Assembly: GCF_024505185.1 (NCBI RefSeq)
Contig: NZ_JANIBJ010000005.1
Location: 1-64,000 of the forward strand
DNA length: 64,000 nt
DNA from: Methylomonas subterranea
GTDB lineage: Bacteria; Pseudomonadota; Gammaproteobacteria; Methylococcales; Methylomonadaceae
Direction of reading: 5' to 3'
Positions 11,701-20,326 of the stretch are shown one piece after another (position 1 is the stretch's first letter; every line of letters begins with the position of its first letter). The notes beneath the pieces are model-generated. The model searched no databases. It was not told the origin of the DNA and saw nothing but the letters and a program-made list of their open reading frames with translations. Made by a program: the position numbers and the translations under genes.

Positions 11701-12635
11701 CCCCACAGCACGGCCTTTTTGCCGCCGGCATTCATGGCGATATTACCGCCCACGCAGGAGGCGTCGGCCGAAGTCGGGTCGCAGGCGAATACCAGGCCGG
11801 CGTAGTCCGCCACGTCCATGACCCGCCGGGTTACCACGCCGGCGCCGGTATGAATGGTGGCATAGCTTTGTTGCAGGCCCGGCGGGCGGCTGTCGGTTTC
11901 GACCCTGCCTATTTCCACCAATTTTTCGGTATTGATCACCGCCGAGTAAGGTGTCAGCGGAACCGCGCCGCCGGTGTAGCCCGTGCCGCCGCCGCGCGGA
12001 ATGATAGTCAGGCCCAGTTTGATGCAGTCGCGCACCATGTGGCCGACTTCGTCTTCGCTGTTGGGATAAAGCACCACGAACGGATATTCCACCCGCCAGT
12101 CGGTGGCGTCGGTGACATGGGAGACGCGGGCGAAGCCGTCGAAGCGAATGTTGTCCTTGCGGGTGTGTTTGGAGAGCAAATGCTGGGCTTTGCGGCGCAT
12201 CTCGCGGGTGCGGTCGAAGTGGGCGGCAAAGCTGTCAACCGCTCGGCGCGCCGCCTCTATCAGGGACATGACCCGGCGGGCGCGGTCGGGATTTTCGGCT
12301 TCGTGTTCCGCGTAACGTTTTTCCATTTGCCGCAAGCGGTGGCGCAAGGCGTCCAGCAAGGCGCGGCGGCGCTTGGCGTTGTCGAGCAGGTCGTCTTCCA
12401 GATAGGGATTGCGCCGAACAGCCCAAATGTCGCCCAGCACTTCAAACAGCATGCGGGCGGAACGGCCGGTGATGCGCTCGTCGCGCAACGATTCAAGCAC
12501 CCGCCAATGCTGTTCGCCCAGCAGGCGGATGACGATTTCCCGGTCGGAAAAAGAGGTGTAGTTGTATGGAATTTCGCGGAGCCTGGCCGGCGCCGTATCG
12601 GTAAACAACGGAGAAAATGCGTGATCCACTGACAT
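8718..12635 (-). CDS. fused FAD-binding oxidase and Fe-S oxidoreductase (lactate/glycolate oxidase type, DUF3683)
   Basis: This 1305-residue protein combines parts that are often separate subunits (GlcD/GlcF or Dld/LldE-like). A DUF3683-type N-terminus (about 1-170) is followed by a FAD_binding_4 domain (about 180-330, [17 protein letters not shown]) and an FAD-oxidase C-terminal region ([15 protein letters not shown] near 700). Two 4Fe-4S motifs come next ([11 protein letters not shown] near 838 and [12 protein letters not shown] near 900). Two CCG domains end it ([29 protein letters not shown]; then [23 protein letters not shown]). It probably oxidises a 2-hydroxy acid and passes electrons to the respiratory chain; the substrate cannot be read from the sequence. 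AGGA fits better to an in-frame GTG two codons inside, so the start may be 12629. Confidence 0.9.
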   Translation of the reverse strand: MSVDHAFSPLFTDTAPARLREIPYNYTSFSDREIVIRLLGEQHWRVLESLRDERITGRSARMLFEVLGDIWAVRRNPYLEDDLLDNAKRRRALLDALRHRLRQMEKRYAEHEAENPDRARRVMSLIEAARRAVDSFAAHFDRTREMRRKAQHLLSKHTRKDNIRFDGFARVSHVTDATDWRVEYPFVVLYPNSEDEVGHMVRDCIKLGLTIIPRGGGTGYTGGAVPLTPYSAVINTEKLVEIGRVETDSRPPGLQQSYATIHTGAGVVTRRVMDVADYAGLVFACDPTSADASCVGGNIAMNAGGKKAVLWGTALDNLLSWRMVTPDGNWLEVERFNHNLGKIHDQERVVFNLKYYDAKRQTLQAEQQLVMSGSDFRKGELGKDVTDKFLGGLPGIQKEGCDGIITSARWILHKMPPHIRTFCLEFYGQVREAVPSIVEIRDYLASLPKTGSTRVMLAGLEHLDERYVKAVGYASKAKQQGRPKMVLIGDIVGDDDSQVAWAASEVVRICNARGAEGFIAVSAETRKKFWLDRARTAAIAKHTNAFKINEDVVIPLPRMGDYCDGIERINIELSLRNKLRLCAALGVFLAGDLPVRFYEEGVDKAALIYDRRQQAISAIQQIRARWQWIYDNLDLPLARAEALFAEHDIQAGELSNRAAHPTLFHRLQDHSLRVSWKQELLPRLKEIFAGDNFRPIVERIEALHKEILRGRVFVALHMHAGDGNVHTNLPVNSDHYEMLREANQAVARIMELARSLGGVISGEHGIGITKYEFLSSEELAGFHAYKQQVDPDGRFNRGKLMPGADLRSAYTTSFSLMGFESLIMQQSDIGAISDSVKDCLRCGKCKPVCSTHVPNANLLYSPRNKILATSLLIEAFLYEEQTRRGISITHWKEFEDVADHCTVCHKCFNPCPVDIDFGDVSMNMRSLLRKMGKQSFNPVKTAAIAFLSTGRPGSVKLMRKLLIEWSYKAQRLGSFFLRPWGRAQLAHPPSSTGKPEMREYVIHFTNRKMPGKLPSKTARALLGIESDQIVPIIRDRHKTQTDSEAVFYFPGCGSERLFSQVGLATQAMLFEIGVQTVLPPGYLCCGYPQRAAGQDDKARDITTDNRVLFHRVANTLNYLDIKTVVVSCGTCLDQLLDYEFDKIFPGCRLIDIHEYLLEKGVKLDGVGGDRYVYHDPCHSPMKLQDPLKTVSGLVGAKVNKSDRCCGESGTLAVARPDISTQVRFRKAEELQNDAEKLRGDGYSGPMKMLTSCPSCMQGLQRYQGEVEQLEVDYVVVEIAKHVLGKDWMKNYIKQASNGGIERVLV

Positions 12636-12773
12636 CCTGGTTAATGGCGTGGTTAAAGGAAGCCTGATTGTATCACCCGCCGTTAGCCGGAAATACCTTA
12701 AACAGCGGAATGAAATGTTTTGCGATTGGGGGTTGAGTGGGGGATGCCTCGAGAATTTTCCATGGGGCTAAAC

Positions 12774-12802
12774 AAAAACGCCGGCATCGAGCCGGCGTTT
12801 TT
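12774..12802 (-). terminator. terminator of the PEP-CTERM gene
   Basis: A perfect 12-bp inverted repeat, AAAAACGCCGGC/GCCGGCGTTTTT, with a 5-nt loop lies 24 nt past the stop of the PEP-CTERM gene. Having A- and T-runs on both sides, it could work in both directions. Confidence 0.88.
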
Positions 12803-12825
12803 GATCGGAGCTGAAGGCTTTGGTT

Positions 12826-13521
12826 TTAGCCTTGTTTTCTGAAGCGTTGAACGCCGAAACCGAACAGACCGATGCCAAGCAATGCGATTGAGCCTGGTTC
12901 TGGCAGGTCTTCATCGCACAAAGCAGGGTTGGTTAGACAGCTTGGAACTGTCTTGTCGCTGGTTCTGGCGTACAAGGCGTTATGTGACAGACCTTGTTGC
13001 ACGACCAAATCGAATGAGCCGGTCGTGGATGTGGGGGTGCTCGTCAACAGAAAGTCATTAAAGAAAAAGTAAGCTATGCCTGCGCCGCCGTTGGAGGATT
13101 GGGTGCTGCCAGCCTTGAAGGAAAATACCAAGTCGATGTATAGCGGCAGGTTAGGCAGAGCGGCGCCATTTGTGTCAGCCCAGCTGAAGGTGAAGGTATC
13201 GACATTTGCGCCAACGTTAACACCCGTCAGGGTGAGTTGAATCGAGTTAAAAATGCCGGTTTGAGGTGATGTGTTAAATACTTCGGTAAAGCTTCCGCTG
13301 CCGTAAGTGCTGCTGCTAAAAGTTGGCAGTGCTGCTGTATTCAAGGTGTTCAACTCTACTGCAGGAGAGCCAAATGTGGTGTAGCCATAACATGCGTCGG
13401 CGTTAATTGTCGGATTTGTGCCTAATGACACTTCAGTTACCGCGCAGCTAGTTGCGTGGGCGGTATTGATGCCCGTGCCGGCCAGCATGAGTAATGATGA
13501 TGCCAAGATGATTTTGTTCAT
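12826..13521 (-). CDS. PEP-CTERM sorting domain protein
   Basis: A 231-residue exported protein. It has a signal peptide (MNKIILASSLLMLAGTGINT, cleavage probably after AHA at residue 23), a Ser/Thr-rich beta-type body (about 24-205) and a typical PEP-CTERM tail. The tail consists of the LPEPGS motif, a hydrophobic helix (IALLGIGLFGFGV) and a basic end (RFRKQG). PEP-CTERM proteins are processed by exosortase and tied to exopolysaccharide-producing lifestyles; the exosortase is not in this window. The strong SD GGGAGAGGAAAA precedes the ATG. It stands alone between two terminator or intergenic regions. The function of the body is unknown to me. Confidence 0.9.
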   Translation of the reverse strand: MNKIILASSLLMLAGTGINTAHATSCAVTEVSLGTNPTINADACYGYTTFGSPAVELNTLNTAALPTFSSSTYGSGSFTEVFNTSPQTGIFNSIQLTLTGVNVGANVDTFTFSWADTNGAALPNLPLYIDLVFSFKAGSTQSSNGGAGIAYFFFNDFLLTSTPTSTTGSFDLVVQQGLSHNALYARTSDKTVPSCLTNPALCDEDLPEPGSIALLGIGLFGFGVQRFRKQG

Positions 13522-13825
13522 TTTTCCTCTCCCATAAATTGATGAACTGATGGAAATTAAAAGGCATTATCTGTGCCAACAGTTGCGCAATTTTAAGAGA
13601 AATTTTGTAAATTATTGAATATCAGTGAGTATTCATTTAAGTCCGAAACGGGGTTGTACGTCTTTACAGGCTTTCACCAAGCAAAACGGGGAAAAATAGG
13701 CTGGGCGTTTGCCAAGCTAAAACCCACGTGTAAAAATTTATGACATGCCGATGAAAAGCTGCGCGGTCGAGAGCCGGTCGGGAGCCCGGGGACGGTCGAA
13801 AATCGCGCTGCAAATCGACCGGCGC
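13522..13825. other. intergenic stretch without a recognisable gene
   Basis: About 300 bp lie between the PEP-CTERM start and the MITE. It is AT-rich near the gene, as expected of its promoter region. I see no convincing ORF, hairpin or motif. Confidence 0.5.
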
Positions 13826-13829
13826 TTAA

Positions 13830-13975
13830 TTCTACTTTGTCAGATTCTTAAAGGAATTCGTCATTCCGGCGGGGATTGCCGGAATCCAGGCTATGGGCCG
13901 AAGCCTGCCTCCATGGTGCTGGGTACCCGCTTCCAGGCGGACATGACGGCGGTTTTTAAATGTGACAAAGTAGAA
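13830..13975. mobile_element. MITE copy 1 (IS5-like YTAA target duplication)
   Basis: A 146-bp non-coding element with perfect 13-bp terminal inverted repeats, TTCTACTTTGTCA...TGACAAAGTAGAA. It is flanked on both sides by TTAA (13826-13829 and 13976-13979), a 4-bp target duplication. A second copy lies at 49992-50144 flanked by CTAA on both sides. Duplication of YTAA is the habit of the IS5 family, so a related IS elsewhere probably mobilises it. Inside are palindromic segments such as TTCCGGCGGGGATTGCCGGAA. The right target duplication contains the stop codon of lapG. Confidence 0.88.
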
Positions 13976-14665
13976 TTAAAGATTCATCTCAAGCATTCTG
14001 AGCTTTAAATCTTCCCAGGCATTGATACTGCCGGCGGTTCCGAGATTCAGATCGATAGAACGTAGTTTGGCCAGCCACAAACCGCTGCCGTTAAAGCTGT
14101 ATACCGGTTCCAGGTCCCGGCGTTCGTCGGCGGAGCGGATGTCGGGCTTGATATTGTCCAGTACCAAGGGCACTGCCGCCGGCGATTCATAATATGTCAG
14201 CACCATATGGGCTTGATTCAGTTCCAGCGCCTTGACGTAGGTTATTCTAAGTTTGCTGTCGTCAACGCCCATTTCCAGCAGGGTAAAGTATTTGGCTATG
14301 GAAAAATCCTCGCAATCGCCCGCTCCCTTGATGATGAATTCAAAAGGCGTGGCCCAGTAATCCTGGGCTTTCCAGAGTACCTTGTCGTCAACAAACAGAC
14401 TGGTTTGGTTGAAAAAGTCGTTGCTCAGGCGGAGCTTTTCCAGTTCCGTTGCGTTTTTGCCTTGTTCGATGAGTTCTTGCCAGTCCACAAAGCGTTGGCG
14501 GGTGGAGAGGCCGTGAGTTTGCTCGATGTTGTCCAGCAAGGCCGGGGTAAAGCGCAGTCCCACAGTTAGGCTAGGTTCCGGAGTGTGTTGTTGGTAGAGG
14601 GTCAGGCAGGTGTAAAATATTCCGACAGTCAGCAAGGAAAGCAGTAGTTTGTTAGCGACTGACAC
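13976..14665 (-). CDS. lapG: periplasmic cysteine protease LapG (transglutaminase-like)
   Basis: A 229-residue protein with an N-terminal membrane or signal segment (about 7-24) and a bacterial transglutaminase-like cysteine protease domain. The catalytic triad is visible as Cys118 (GAGDCEDFS), His153 (QAHMVLTYY) and Asp170 (VLDNI), with spacings close to those of LapG. LapG cleaves the N-terminus of large RTX-type adhesins such as LapA and so releases cells from biofilm. Inner-membrane LapD holds it back when c-di-GMP is high. It overlaps the upstream lapD-like gene by 14 nt. Its stop codon TAA lies within the target duplication of the MITE. No adhesin substrate gene is in the window. Confidence 0.92.
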   Translation of the reverse strand: MSVANKLLLSLLTVGIFYTCLTLYQQHTPEPSLTVGLRFTPALLDNIEQTHGLSTRQRFVDWQELIEQGKNATELEKLRLSNDFFNQTSLFVDDKVLWKAQDYWATPFEFIIKGAGDCEDFSIAKYFTLLEMGVDDSKLRITYVKALELNQAHMVLTYYESPAAVPLVLDNIKPDIRSADERRDLEPVYSFNGSGLWLAKLRSIDLNLGTAGSINAWEDLKLRMLEMNL

Positions 14666-16559
14666 CCATGATCCCTATCTTGTGCAAGGCCTGATGATCC
14701 TCATCGGCCAGTATGTTTTCAGCCAGCACGCTTATGCCGAGTAATTTGCTCATCTCGAGCACGGTCGTGACGAATTCCAGTTTTTGCGGCGATTTGCCGA
14801 TGCCGTTGCCGATATCGCGCGCCAGGCGGATAAAGTCCGGTTTTAGTTGTTTGTTGATGCTCGGCGGCAGCGATTGGGGTTCGAAGCGTTTGATCATGAC
14901 GCGTCCGCCCCATTGATGCAGACTGTAAAAAAAGCTGACATGGGCGTTGACATCTTTACCGACGGCGTAGGCGGAAAAGCCAAATACCAGCTGTCTGGTT
15001 GCGGCCCGGTTTTGTTTGGTCAGCGCTTCCAGCCAGGCCATGAATTCGGCGTTTTTGATGGAGCGGCTGGAGACGTTGACCGCCAGGGCGTGTTCGATGC
15101 CGGACTGCTGAATGTAATCCAATACTTTCAATATCACGCCCTTGTCAAAGTCGATGATCTTGGCGTATTTCTCCGCAATCGAAATAAAAGGGCCTATGGC
15201 GATGGGCTGGCCTTGCCTGTCGTGCGCCTGGGAAATGGCTTCTTCCATGATGATGCGGCCGCTGTTTGGCGCAAGGATGGGATTGGTATACGCGACGGTG
15301 TAGTTGGAACTGTCGACGCATTCGAATACCAGCGATTTCCAGGCCGCAATATCCCGTGCGATATGCTGGCCCGCGAGATTGATGTGGTAGCTGTTGGGAC
15401 CGATCAAGCTGGCCTGTTCGTAGGCTTCCTGCGCCGCAATCTTTATGCTGTCGGCCGATTCCAGCGGATTTATCTGGCAGGCGCCGATATGAGCCAGGTC
15501 GGCTTTGTCGAATTGTCGGCCCAGTTCCAGCATGTCCCTGCTCAAGGCTTCGCAGACTGTTTTTATCTTTTCTACGTCGTCGGTTTCGATCAGCAGGGCA
15601 AATTCGCCGCCGTATAGCCGATAGGCTTTGATCCGGGAGGCGTCGGCCGCTTCGGCTGGCCGCCGTATCAGGCCGGCAAACTCTTGCAGTAAGCGGTCTA
15701 TGGTATCGCTGCCTTGCTCCTTGATCAGTTCGGGTAGGCTGTCGACTTTTATCAGCAACAGAAACGCCGGGGTATGTAGGCCGAGCAGATGCGTTATGTC
15801 GGAATCGAGCAAGGATTTGGTATACAGCCCGGTCAGCGGATCGCGTAACAGTTTTTCCGCGCTGATTTCCAGTTTGTCGCGCAGCGATTGAATGGTGTCC
15901 TGGATTTTTTGCGACATGCTGTTCATGGTGAGGGCGAGTTCCTTGACGTCGCTGGTCCAGGGCAGTTTTTCCAGTTTTTCGAAATGACCCTCGGCGATTC
16001 TTTTGGCTTGATGCCCCATGCTTTTCAGGGAAGCAAGCGTCAAGCGCAACAGTAGCGTGAGTGTCAGTATGGAAACGATCAAGGCGGCCAGTGAGTAGGA
16101 AAGCGAGGTCTTGGCCTGTTGATACAGCGCGCTATAGGCGTAGGCGGGGTTGACGCTGACATAGATGGTGCCGCTGATGGTCCAGCCGGAGCTGATTTCG
16201 CTTTGGGCGACGGCCGGCGATATGGGCAGCAGGGCAATGAACCAGTCGGGCACGCCGGCGGCTCGCCGGGTGTTGTTCAGCGAAATCAATTCGCTGCCGC
16301 CCGCATCCAGCAGGCGGATTTGTTGGTAGTAGCCCATATCGAAGACGGCGCTGACCATGGCCTGAATAATGGGGTCGCGAGGGGATTTCATGTAGGGACT
16401 GATGGATAAGCCGAGCGATGTGGCTGTGTCTTGGGCGTGGTTTAAGGATTCGTTTTCCAGATACGTCTTGCTGTTATTGATGCTTAGCGCCAGATTGACG
16501 CCGAATATCAGCATGAATAACGCGGAAACCAGAATGAGCAGTTGTTTTGATAAAGACAT
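14652..16559 (-). CDS. lapD: c-di-GMP receptor LapD (degenerate GGDEF-EAL)
   Basis: The 635-residue inner-membrane protein has a TM helix (about 5-27), a periplasmic LapD/MoxY-type domain (about 30-150) containing a Gly125-Trp126 loop like the LapG-binding GW loop of LapD, and a second TM helix (about 155-175). A HAMP-like linker, a GGDEF domain with degenerate YGGEF (317-320) and an EAL domain with ECVDS in place of EAL (about 412 on) follow. Both domains look catalytically dead, as expected of a receptor that binds c-di-GMP at the EAL site and sequesters LapG. The overlap with lapG supports this role. Confidence 0.92.
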   Translation of the reverse strand: MSLSKQLLILVSALFMLIFGVNLALSINNSKTYLENESLNHAQDTATSLGLSISPYMKSPRDPIIQAMVSAVFDMGYYQQIRLLDAGGSELISLNNTRRAAGVPDWFIALLPISPAVAQSEISSGWTISGTIYVSVNPAYAYSALYQQAKTSLSYSLAALIVSILTLTLLLRLTLASLKSMGHQAKRIAEGHFEKLEKLPWTSDVKELALTMNSMSQKIQDTIQSLRDKLEISAEKLLRDPLTGLYTKSLLDSDITHLLGLHTPAFLLLIKVDSLPELIKEQGSDTIDRLLQEFAGLIRRPAEAADASRIKAYRLYGGEFALLIETDDVEKIKTVCEALSRDMLELGRQFDKADLAHIGACQINPLESADSIKIAAQEAYEQASLIGPNSYHINLAGQHIARDIAAWKSLVFECVDSSNYTVAYTNPILAPNSGRIIMEEAISQAHDRQGQPIAIGPFISIAEKYAKIIDFDKGVILKVLDYIQQSGIEHALAVNVSSRSIKNAEFMAWLEALTKQNRAATRQLVFGFSAYAVGKDVNAHVSFFYSLHQWGGRVMIKRFEPQSLPPSINKQLKPDFIRLARDIGNGIGKSPQKLEFVTTVLEMSKLLGISVLAENILADEDHQALHKIGIMGVSR

Positions 16560-16670
16560 AGCGGACTTAATGAATGGGTTGTATTTTAAGCGCTGTAGGC
16601 TGACCGGACCTGGCGAATAGCATTAAAATCGAATTAAAACCGCTTTGTCGTGCCTTGCGGCTGACGAGGC

Positions 16671-19301
16671 TTAATGCGAGGTGCTTAGGTATCGCAGGAT
16701 GGTATCGCGTATGCGCTGTCTTTCCTGCTCGTCGTTTAGCGGCTGATTGTTCTGGTCCGTTACATAAAACATATCCTCGGCCCGGCTGCCGATGGTGGTG
16801 ATTTTGGCGTCGTGCAGTTTTATGTTGAGTTCGATGAAGGCGCGGCCTATGGTGGATAAAAGCCCCGCGCGGTCGGTGGTGATCAGCTCTATGGTCGTGT
16901 GTTTGCCGGACGGGTTGTCCAGAAAGGTCACGCTGGTTTCGATCGGAAAATGCCGGGCCTGTCTGGATTGTTTGTGTATGTTTTTCGACAGGCTGGCTTT
17001 TTTGTTGATCAAGCCTTGTCGCAAGGTGTCGCAGATATGGATTTCCCGGTACAAATCGTTGATGGCTTCGCCAGACTGTTCCAGTACCTGAAAGCTGTTT
17101 AAGATGTATTGGTCTTCGGTAGTGATGATGCGGGCATCCAGAATGGTCAGGCCCAGGTGATCAAGGGTGGCCGTGCAGATCGAAAATATCTGCGCTTCAT
17201 CGCGGGCGTAGACAAATATTTCGGCGCTGCCGCGTTGGGTTTGCGGGCGAAGCAAAACCAGCGGCAGTTCCCGTTCGTTGGATGCGGCAATGGCAATGGT
17301 GTGCCAGGCGATTTCGTCGGCGGAATAGCGCAGAAAGTAATCGTCGCTCAAATGTTGCCAAGACTTGGAAATGGCGCTTTCGGCTATGCCGAGTTTAAGC
17401 AGTTCGCGCTTGGCTTCCTGTTGGGTTTCCTTGATGCGTTCCGAGCGGGCGACCGGATTTTGCAGGCCGCGGTGCAAGGCTCGGTGCGTGGCGATATACA
17501 GATCTTTCAGCAGGGCATCCTTCCAGGCGTTCCATAAACTTGGATTGGTGGCCCGAATGTCGGCCACGGTCAACAGGTACAGATAGTTCAGGTATTCGAT
17601 GCTGCCGACCTGCAGGGCGAAAGTGTGAATTACGTCCGGGTCGCTGATGTCCTTGCGCTGCGCGGTCATCGACATCAATAAGTGATGGCGAACCAGCCAG
17701 GTTATTAGTTTGCTGTCCTGTCCCGACAGGTCGTGTTGTCGGCAAAAATCCAGGGCGATGTTTTCGCCCAGCGTCGAGTGGTCGCCGCCGCGCCCCTTGG
17801 CGATGTCGTGGAACAAGGCGGCGATATACAGCACGTCGGGTTTTGGAGTCAGCAGGAAAATGTTGTTGCAGAACGGCAATTCCTTGCTGTGTTTATCCAG
17901 GGCAAAGCGTCTGAGATTTCTGATTACAAACAAGGTGTGTTCGTCCACGGTGTAAATGTGAAACAAATCGTACTGCATGCGGGCCACGATGTTGGCGAAA
18001 TCCGGCAGGTATGCGGCCAGCACGCCGTAGCGGTTCATGCGTTTGAGCTGATGGGTGATACCGCGCGGCTGCCGCAGTATTTCTATAAACAGGCGGTTAG
18101 CCTGTTTGTTGCGGCGGAATTGGTCGTCTATCAACGCCAGGCTTTTGCGAATCAGTCTGATGGTGCCGGCTCTGATGCCTTTCAGCGAGGGCGACTGCTG
18201 CAGCAGGAGAAATATTTCCAGTAGCGCCAGCGGGTGATTTTGAAATACGTCTTCGCGGCTGACTTCCAGATAACCGGCTATGGATGAGAAATTGGCGGTG
18301 ATGGGGCTGGGGGTCAGTGCTTCCTGATTGTTGATCAGGCGTTCGTTGAGCAGTTGCAGCAGCATTTCGTTGAGTCGTTCGATGTCCACGACGGTTTTAA
18401 AGAAAAACTGCATGAATTGTTCGACATCCGGATTGCCGTGCTGGTCCGTGTAACCGAATAATTCCGCCATTTCGCGCTGGTGGTCGAACAGTAGACGGTC
18501 TTCGCAACGGTTGGTCAGGCAATGCAGCGCAAAACGCAGGCGCCACAATATGTCGCGGGCGGCTACCAGATTGTCGTATTCGGCGCGGGGCAGAAAGCCG
18601 TAATTGATCAGCTCGCGCAAGGATTGGGCATTGTAATGGTGCTTGAAAACCCAGCCTATGACTTGTATGTCTCTTAAGCCGCCCGGCCCTTCCTTGATAT
18701 TGGGTTCCAGATTGTAGGCGGTGTCATGGAATTTGCCGTAGCGCTGTTCCTGTTCGCTCATTTTGGCCAGGAAAAACTTTTCCGAAGACCAAAGCTGGGT
18801 GTTGATAATTTGTTTGGCAAGGGTTTCGAATAAATCCCGGTTACCGCTGATCAGGCGCATTTCCAGCAAGCTGGTGAAAATGGTTTGATCCTGCAGGGCA
18901 AAGGCCACGCATTCGTTGGTAAAGCAGGTTCTCAGGCCGGGCTTTAGGCCGATGTCCCACAAGAAGTTGCTGAACGCCGATAGTCCGTCCTGGATTTTGT
19001 CGGTAAAGGCCTGATTCAATACAATCAGAATGTCGATGTCGGAATGGGGGAACAATTCGCCGCGCCCGTAGCCGCCGGTGGCAATCAGGGCCTGATGGGC
19101 GGCTTCGTCGGCTAAAAAGTGCGTCCAGCAGGCGGATAACAGGCTGTCGATAAAACGGGCTTTTTCGCCGAGCAGGTCGGCGGGCGATTGGGCGGGCGTA
19201 AATCGTTGTTTTAACCGCGCATTCTCGCCGGCGATAGCGACTTTAAAGGCCGAAATCGGGTTGGTTTCCGCAAAGGCTTCGGCGAATAAATATTCGGTCA
19301 C
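16671..19301 (-). CDS. glnD: bifunctional [protein-PII] uridylyltransferase/uridylyl-removing enzyme
   Basis: GlnD senses glutamine and (de)uridylylates PII proteins, controlling glutamine synthetase and nitrogen genes. I place the start at GTG 19301 (876 residues; E. coli 890). It overlaps the map stop as GTGA and has AGGA 8 nt upstream; the frame open further upstream is a shadow of map. Domains in order: nucleotidyltransferase with GGYGRGELFPHSDIDILIV (about 88-106), an HD phosphohydrolase with LYIAALFHDIAKGRGGDHS (about 475-493), and two C-terminal ACT domains (about 690-870). All key motifs are intact. Confidence 0.97.
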   Translation of the reverse strand: MTEYLFAEAFAETNPISAFKVAIAGENARLKQRFTPAQSPADLLGEKARFIDSLLSACWTHFLADEAAHQALIATGGYGRGELFPHSDIDILIVLNQAFTDKIQDGLSAFSNFLWDIGLKPGLRTCFTNECVAFALQDQTIFTSLLEMRLISGNRDLFETLAKQIINTQLWSSEKFFLAKMSEQEQRYGKFHDTAYNLEPNIKEGPGGLRDIQVIGWVFKHHYNAQSLRELINYGFLPRAEYDNLVAARDILWRLRFALHCLTNRCEDRLLFDHQREMAELFGYTDQHGNPDVEQFMQFFFKTVVDIERLNEMLLQLLNERLINNQEALTPSPITANFSSIAGYLEVSREDVFQNHPLALLEIFLLLQQSPSLKGIRAGTIRLIRKSLALIDDQFRRNKQANRLFIEILRQPRGITHQLKRMNRYGVLAAYLPDFANIVARMQYDLFHIYTVDEHTLFVIRNLRRFALDKHSKELPFCNNIFLLTPKPDVLYIAALFHDIAKGRGGDHSTLGENIALDFCRQHDLSGQDSKLITWLVRHHLLMSMTAQRKDISDPDVIHTFALQVGSIEYLNYLYLLTVADIRATNPSLWNAWKDALLKDLYIATHRALHRGLQNPVARSERIKETQQEAKRELLKLGIAESAISKSWQHLSDDYFLRYSADEIAWHTIAIAASNERELPLVLLRPQTQRGSAEIFVYARDEAQIFSICTATLDHLGLTILDARIITTEDQYILNSFQVLEQSGEAINDLYREIHICDTLRQGLINKKASLSKNIHKQSRQARHFPIETSVTFLDNPSGKHTTIELITTDRAGLLSTIGRAFIELNIKLHDAKITTIGSRAEDMFYVTDQNNQPLNDEQERQRIRDTILRYLSTSH

Positions 19302-20062
19302 CGTTCTTCCTGGCGCAAGGTCAGAATTTCGTATCCGGAATCGGTTACCAGAATGGTGTGTTCCCACTGCGCCGACAAGCTGCGATCCTTGGTGACGGCG
19401 GTCCAGCCGTCGGACAGGATTTTCATGTGCCGTTTGCCGATATTGATCATGGGTTCTATGGTAAAAATCATGCCCGGCTCGATCACGGCGCCCTCGCCGC
19501 GCTTGCCGAAATGCATGACATGCGGATCTTCGTGGAATTTCTTGCCGATGCCGTGGCCGCAAAATTCCCGCACTACCGAGTAGCGGTTGTTTTCCGCGTG
19601 TTGTTGAATGGCGTGGCCTATATCGCCGAAATGGGCGCCGGGCTTGACTTGCTCTATGCCGAGAAACAGGCATTGGCGGGTGATTTCCACCAGGCGTTTT
19701 GCGTGGGGGCTGACGTCGCCGACACAGAACATCTTGCTGGTGTCGCCATGGTAATCATCCTTGATGACGGTAATGTCGATATTGACAATGTCGCCGTTTT
19801 TGAGCTTTTTGTCGCTGGGGATGCCGTGGCAGATCTGATAATTGATCGATGTGCATATGGATTTCGGAAAGCCGCGGTAGTTGAGCGGAGCCGGAATCGC
19901 CCGTTGTTCGTTGACTATGTAGTCGTGGCAGATTTGATCCAGTTCGTCGGTACTGATGCCCACGACTACGTGCGGGGCAATCATTTCCAATACATCGGCG
20001 GCCAATCTGCCGGCGATGCGCATTTTTTCAATTTCTTCCGCTGTTTTTATGACAATGCTCAT
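19298..20062 (-). CDS. map: type I methionine aminopeptidase
   Basis: The 254-residue enzyme removes the initiator Met from nascent proteins. Metal ligands of the family are visible: Asp in NIDITVIKDDYHGDTSKMF, His in GHGIGKKFHEDPHVMHFG, and Glu in FTIEPMINIG. Length fits E. coli Map (264). It diverges from rpsB, the usual arrangement, and overlaps glnD by 4 nt. Confidence 0.97.
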   Translation of the reverse strand: MSIVIKTAEEIEKMRIAGRLAADVLEMIAPHVVVGISTDELDQICHDYIVNEQRAIPAPLNYRGFPKSICTSINYQICHGIPSDKKLKNGDIVNIDITVIKDDYHGDTSKMFCVGDVSPHAKRLVEITRQCLFLGIEQVKPGAHFGDIGHAIQQHAENNRYSVVREFCGHGIGKKFHEDPHVMHFGKRGEGAVIEPGMIFTIEPMINIGKRHMKILSDGWTAVTKDRSLSAQWEHTILVTDSGYEILTLRQEER

Positions 20063-20149
20063 CAGAGAGTCTGAGGTTTATTGATGGACGATGGGGGTAA
20101 ATAACGGCCGTCGCGGCGGCGTTTTCAGGGGAGTCTAACAGAGTTGCTA

Positions 20150-20178
20150 TTGTTGTGAAATTGTAATCGTGGTATAAA
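20150..20178 (+). promoter_or_regulatory. candidate sigma70 promoter of rpsB
   Basis: TTGTTG (20150-20155), a 17-nt spacer and TATAAA (20173-20178) lie about 150 nt before rpsB. The long leader that follows contains a GCCGAAT-C-ATTCGGC hairpin near 20292-20306, just before the SD AGGAG. A structured rpsB leader would fit S2 autoregulation known in enterobacteria. Confidence 0.5.
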
Positions 20179-20326
20179 GTGAAGTTCACCATGTTTAATA
20201 CTCACGTCTGTCGACACGATTGATGGGGTGCTTGTTGCAATGGAAACATTGAAACGGGTCATCAGTCGGGACAGTGCGGAGGCGTAACCCAAAGCCGAAT
20301 CATTCGGCAAATCTTAGGAGAAATAA

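Noticed and set aside
11010..12632. 540-residue frame on the plus strand
   Set aside because: It lies antisense to the FAD/Fe-S oxidoreductase and has no recognisable domain; a G+C-driven shadow frame.
19302..19673. N-terminal extension of GlnD by about 124 residues
   Set aside because: The Arg/His-rich text is a frame-shifted reading of map. GTG at 19301 with SD and GTGA overlap is the real start.
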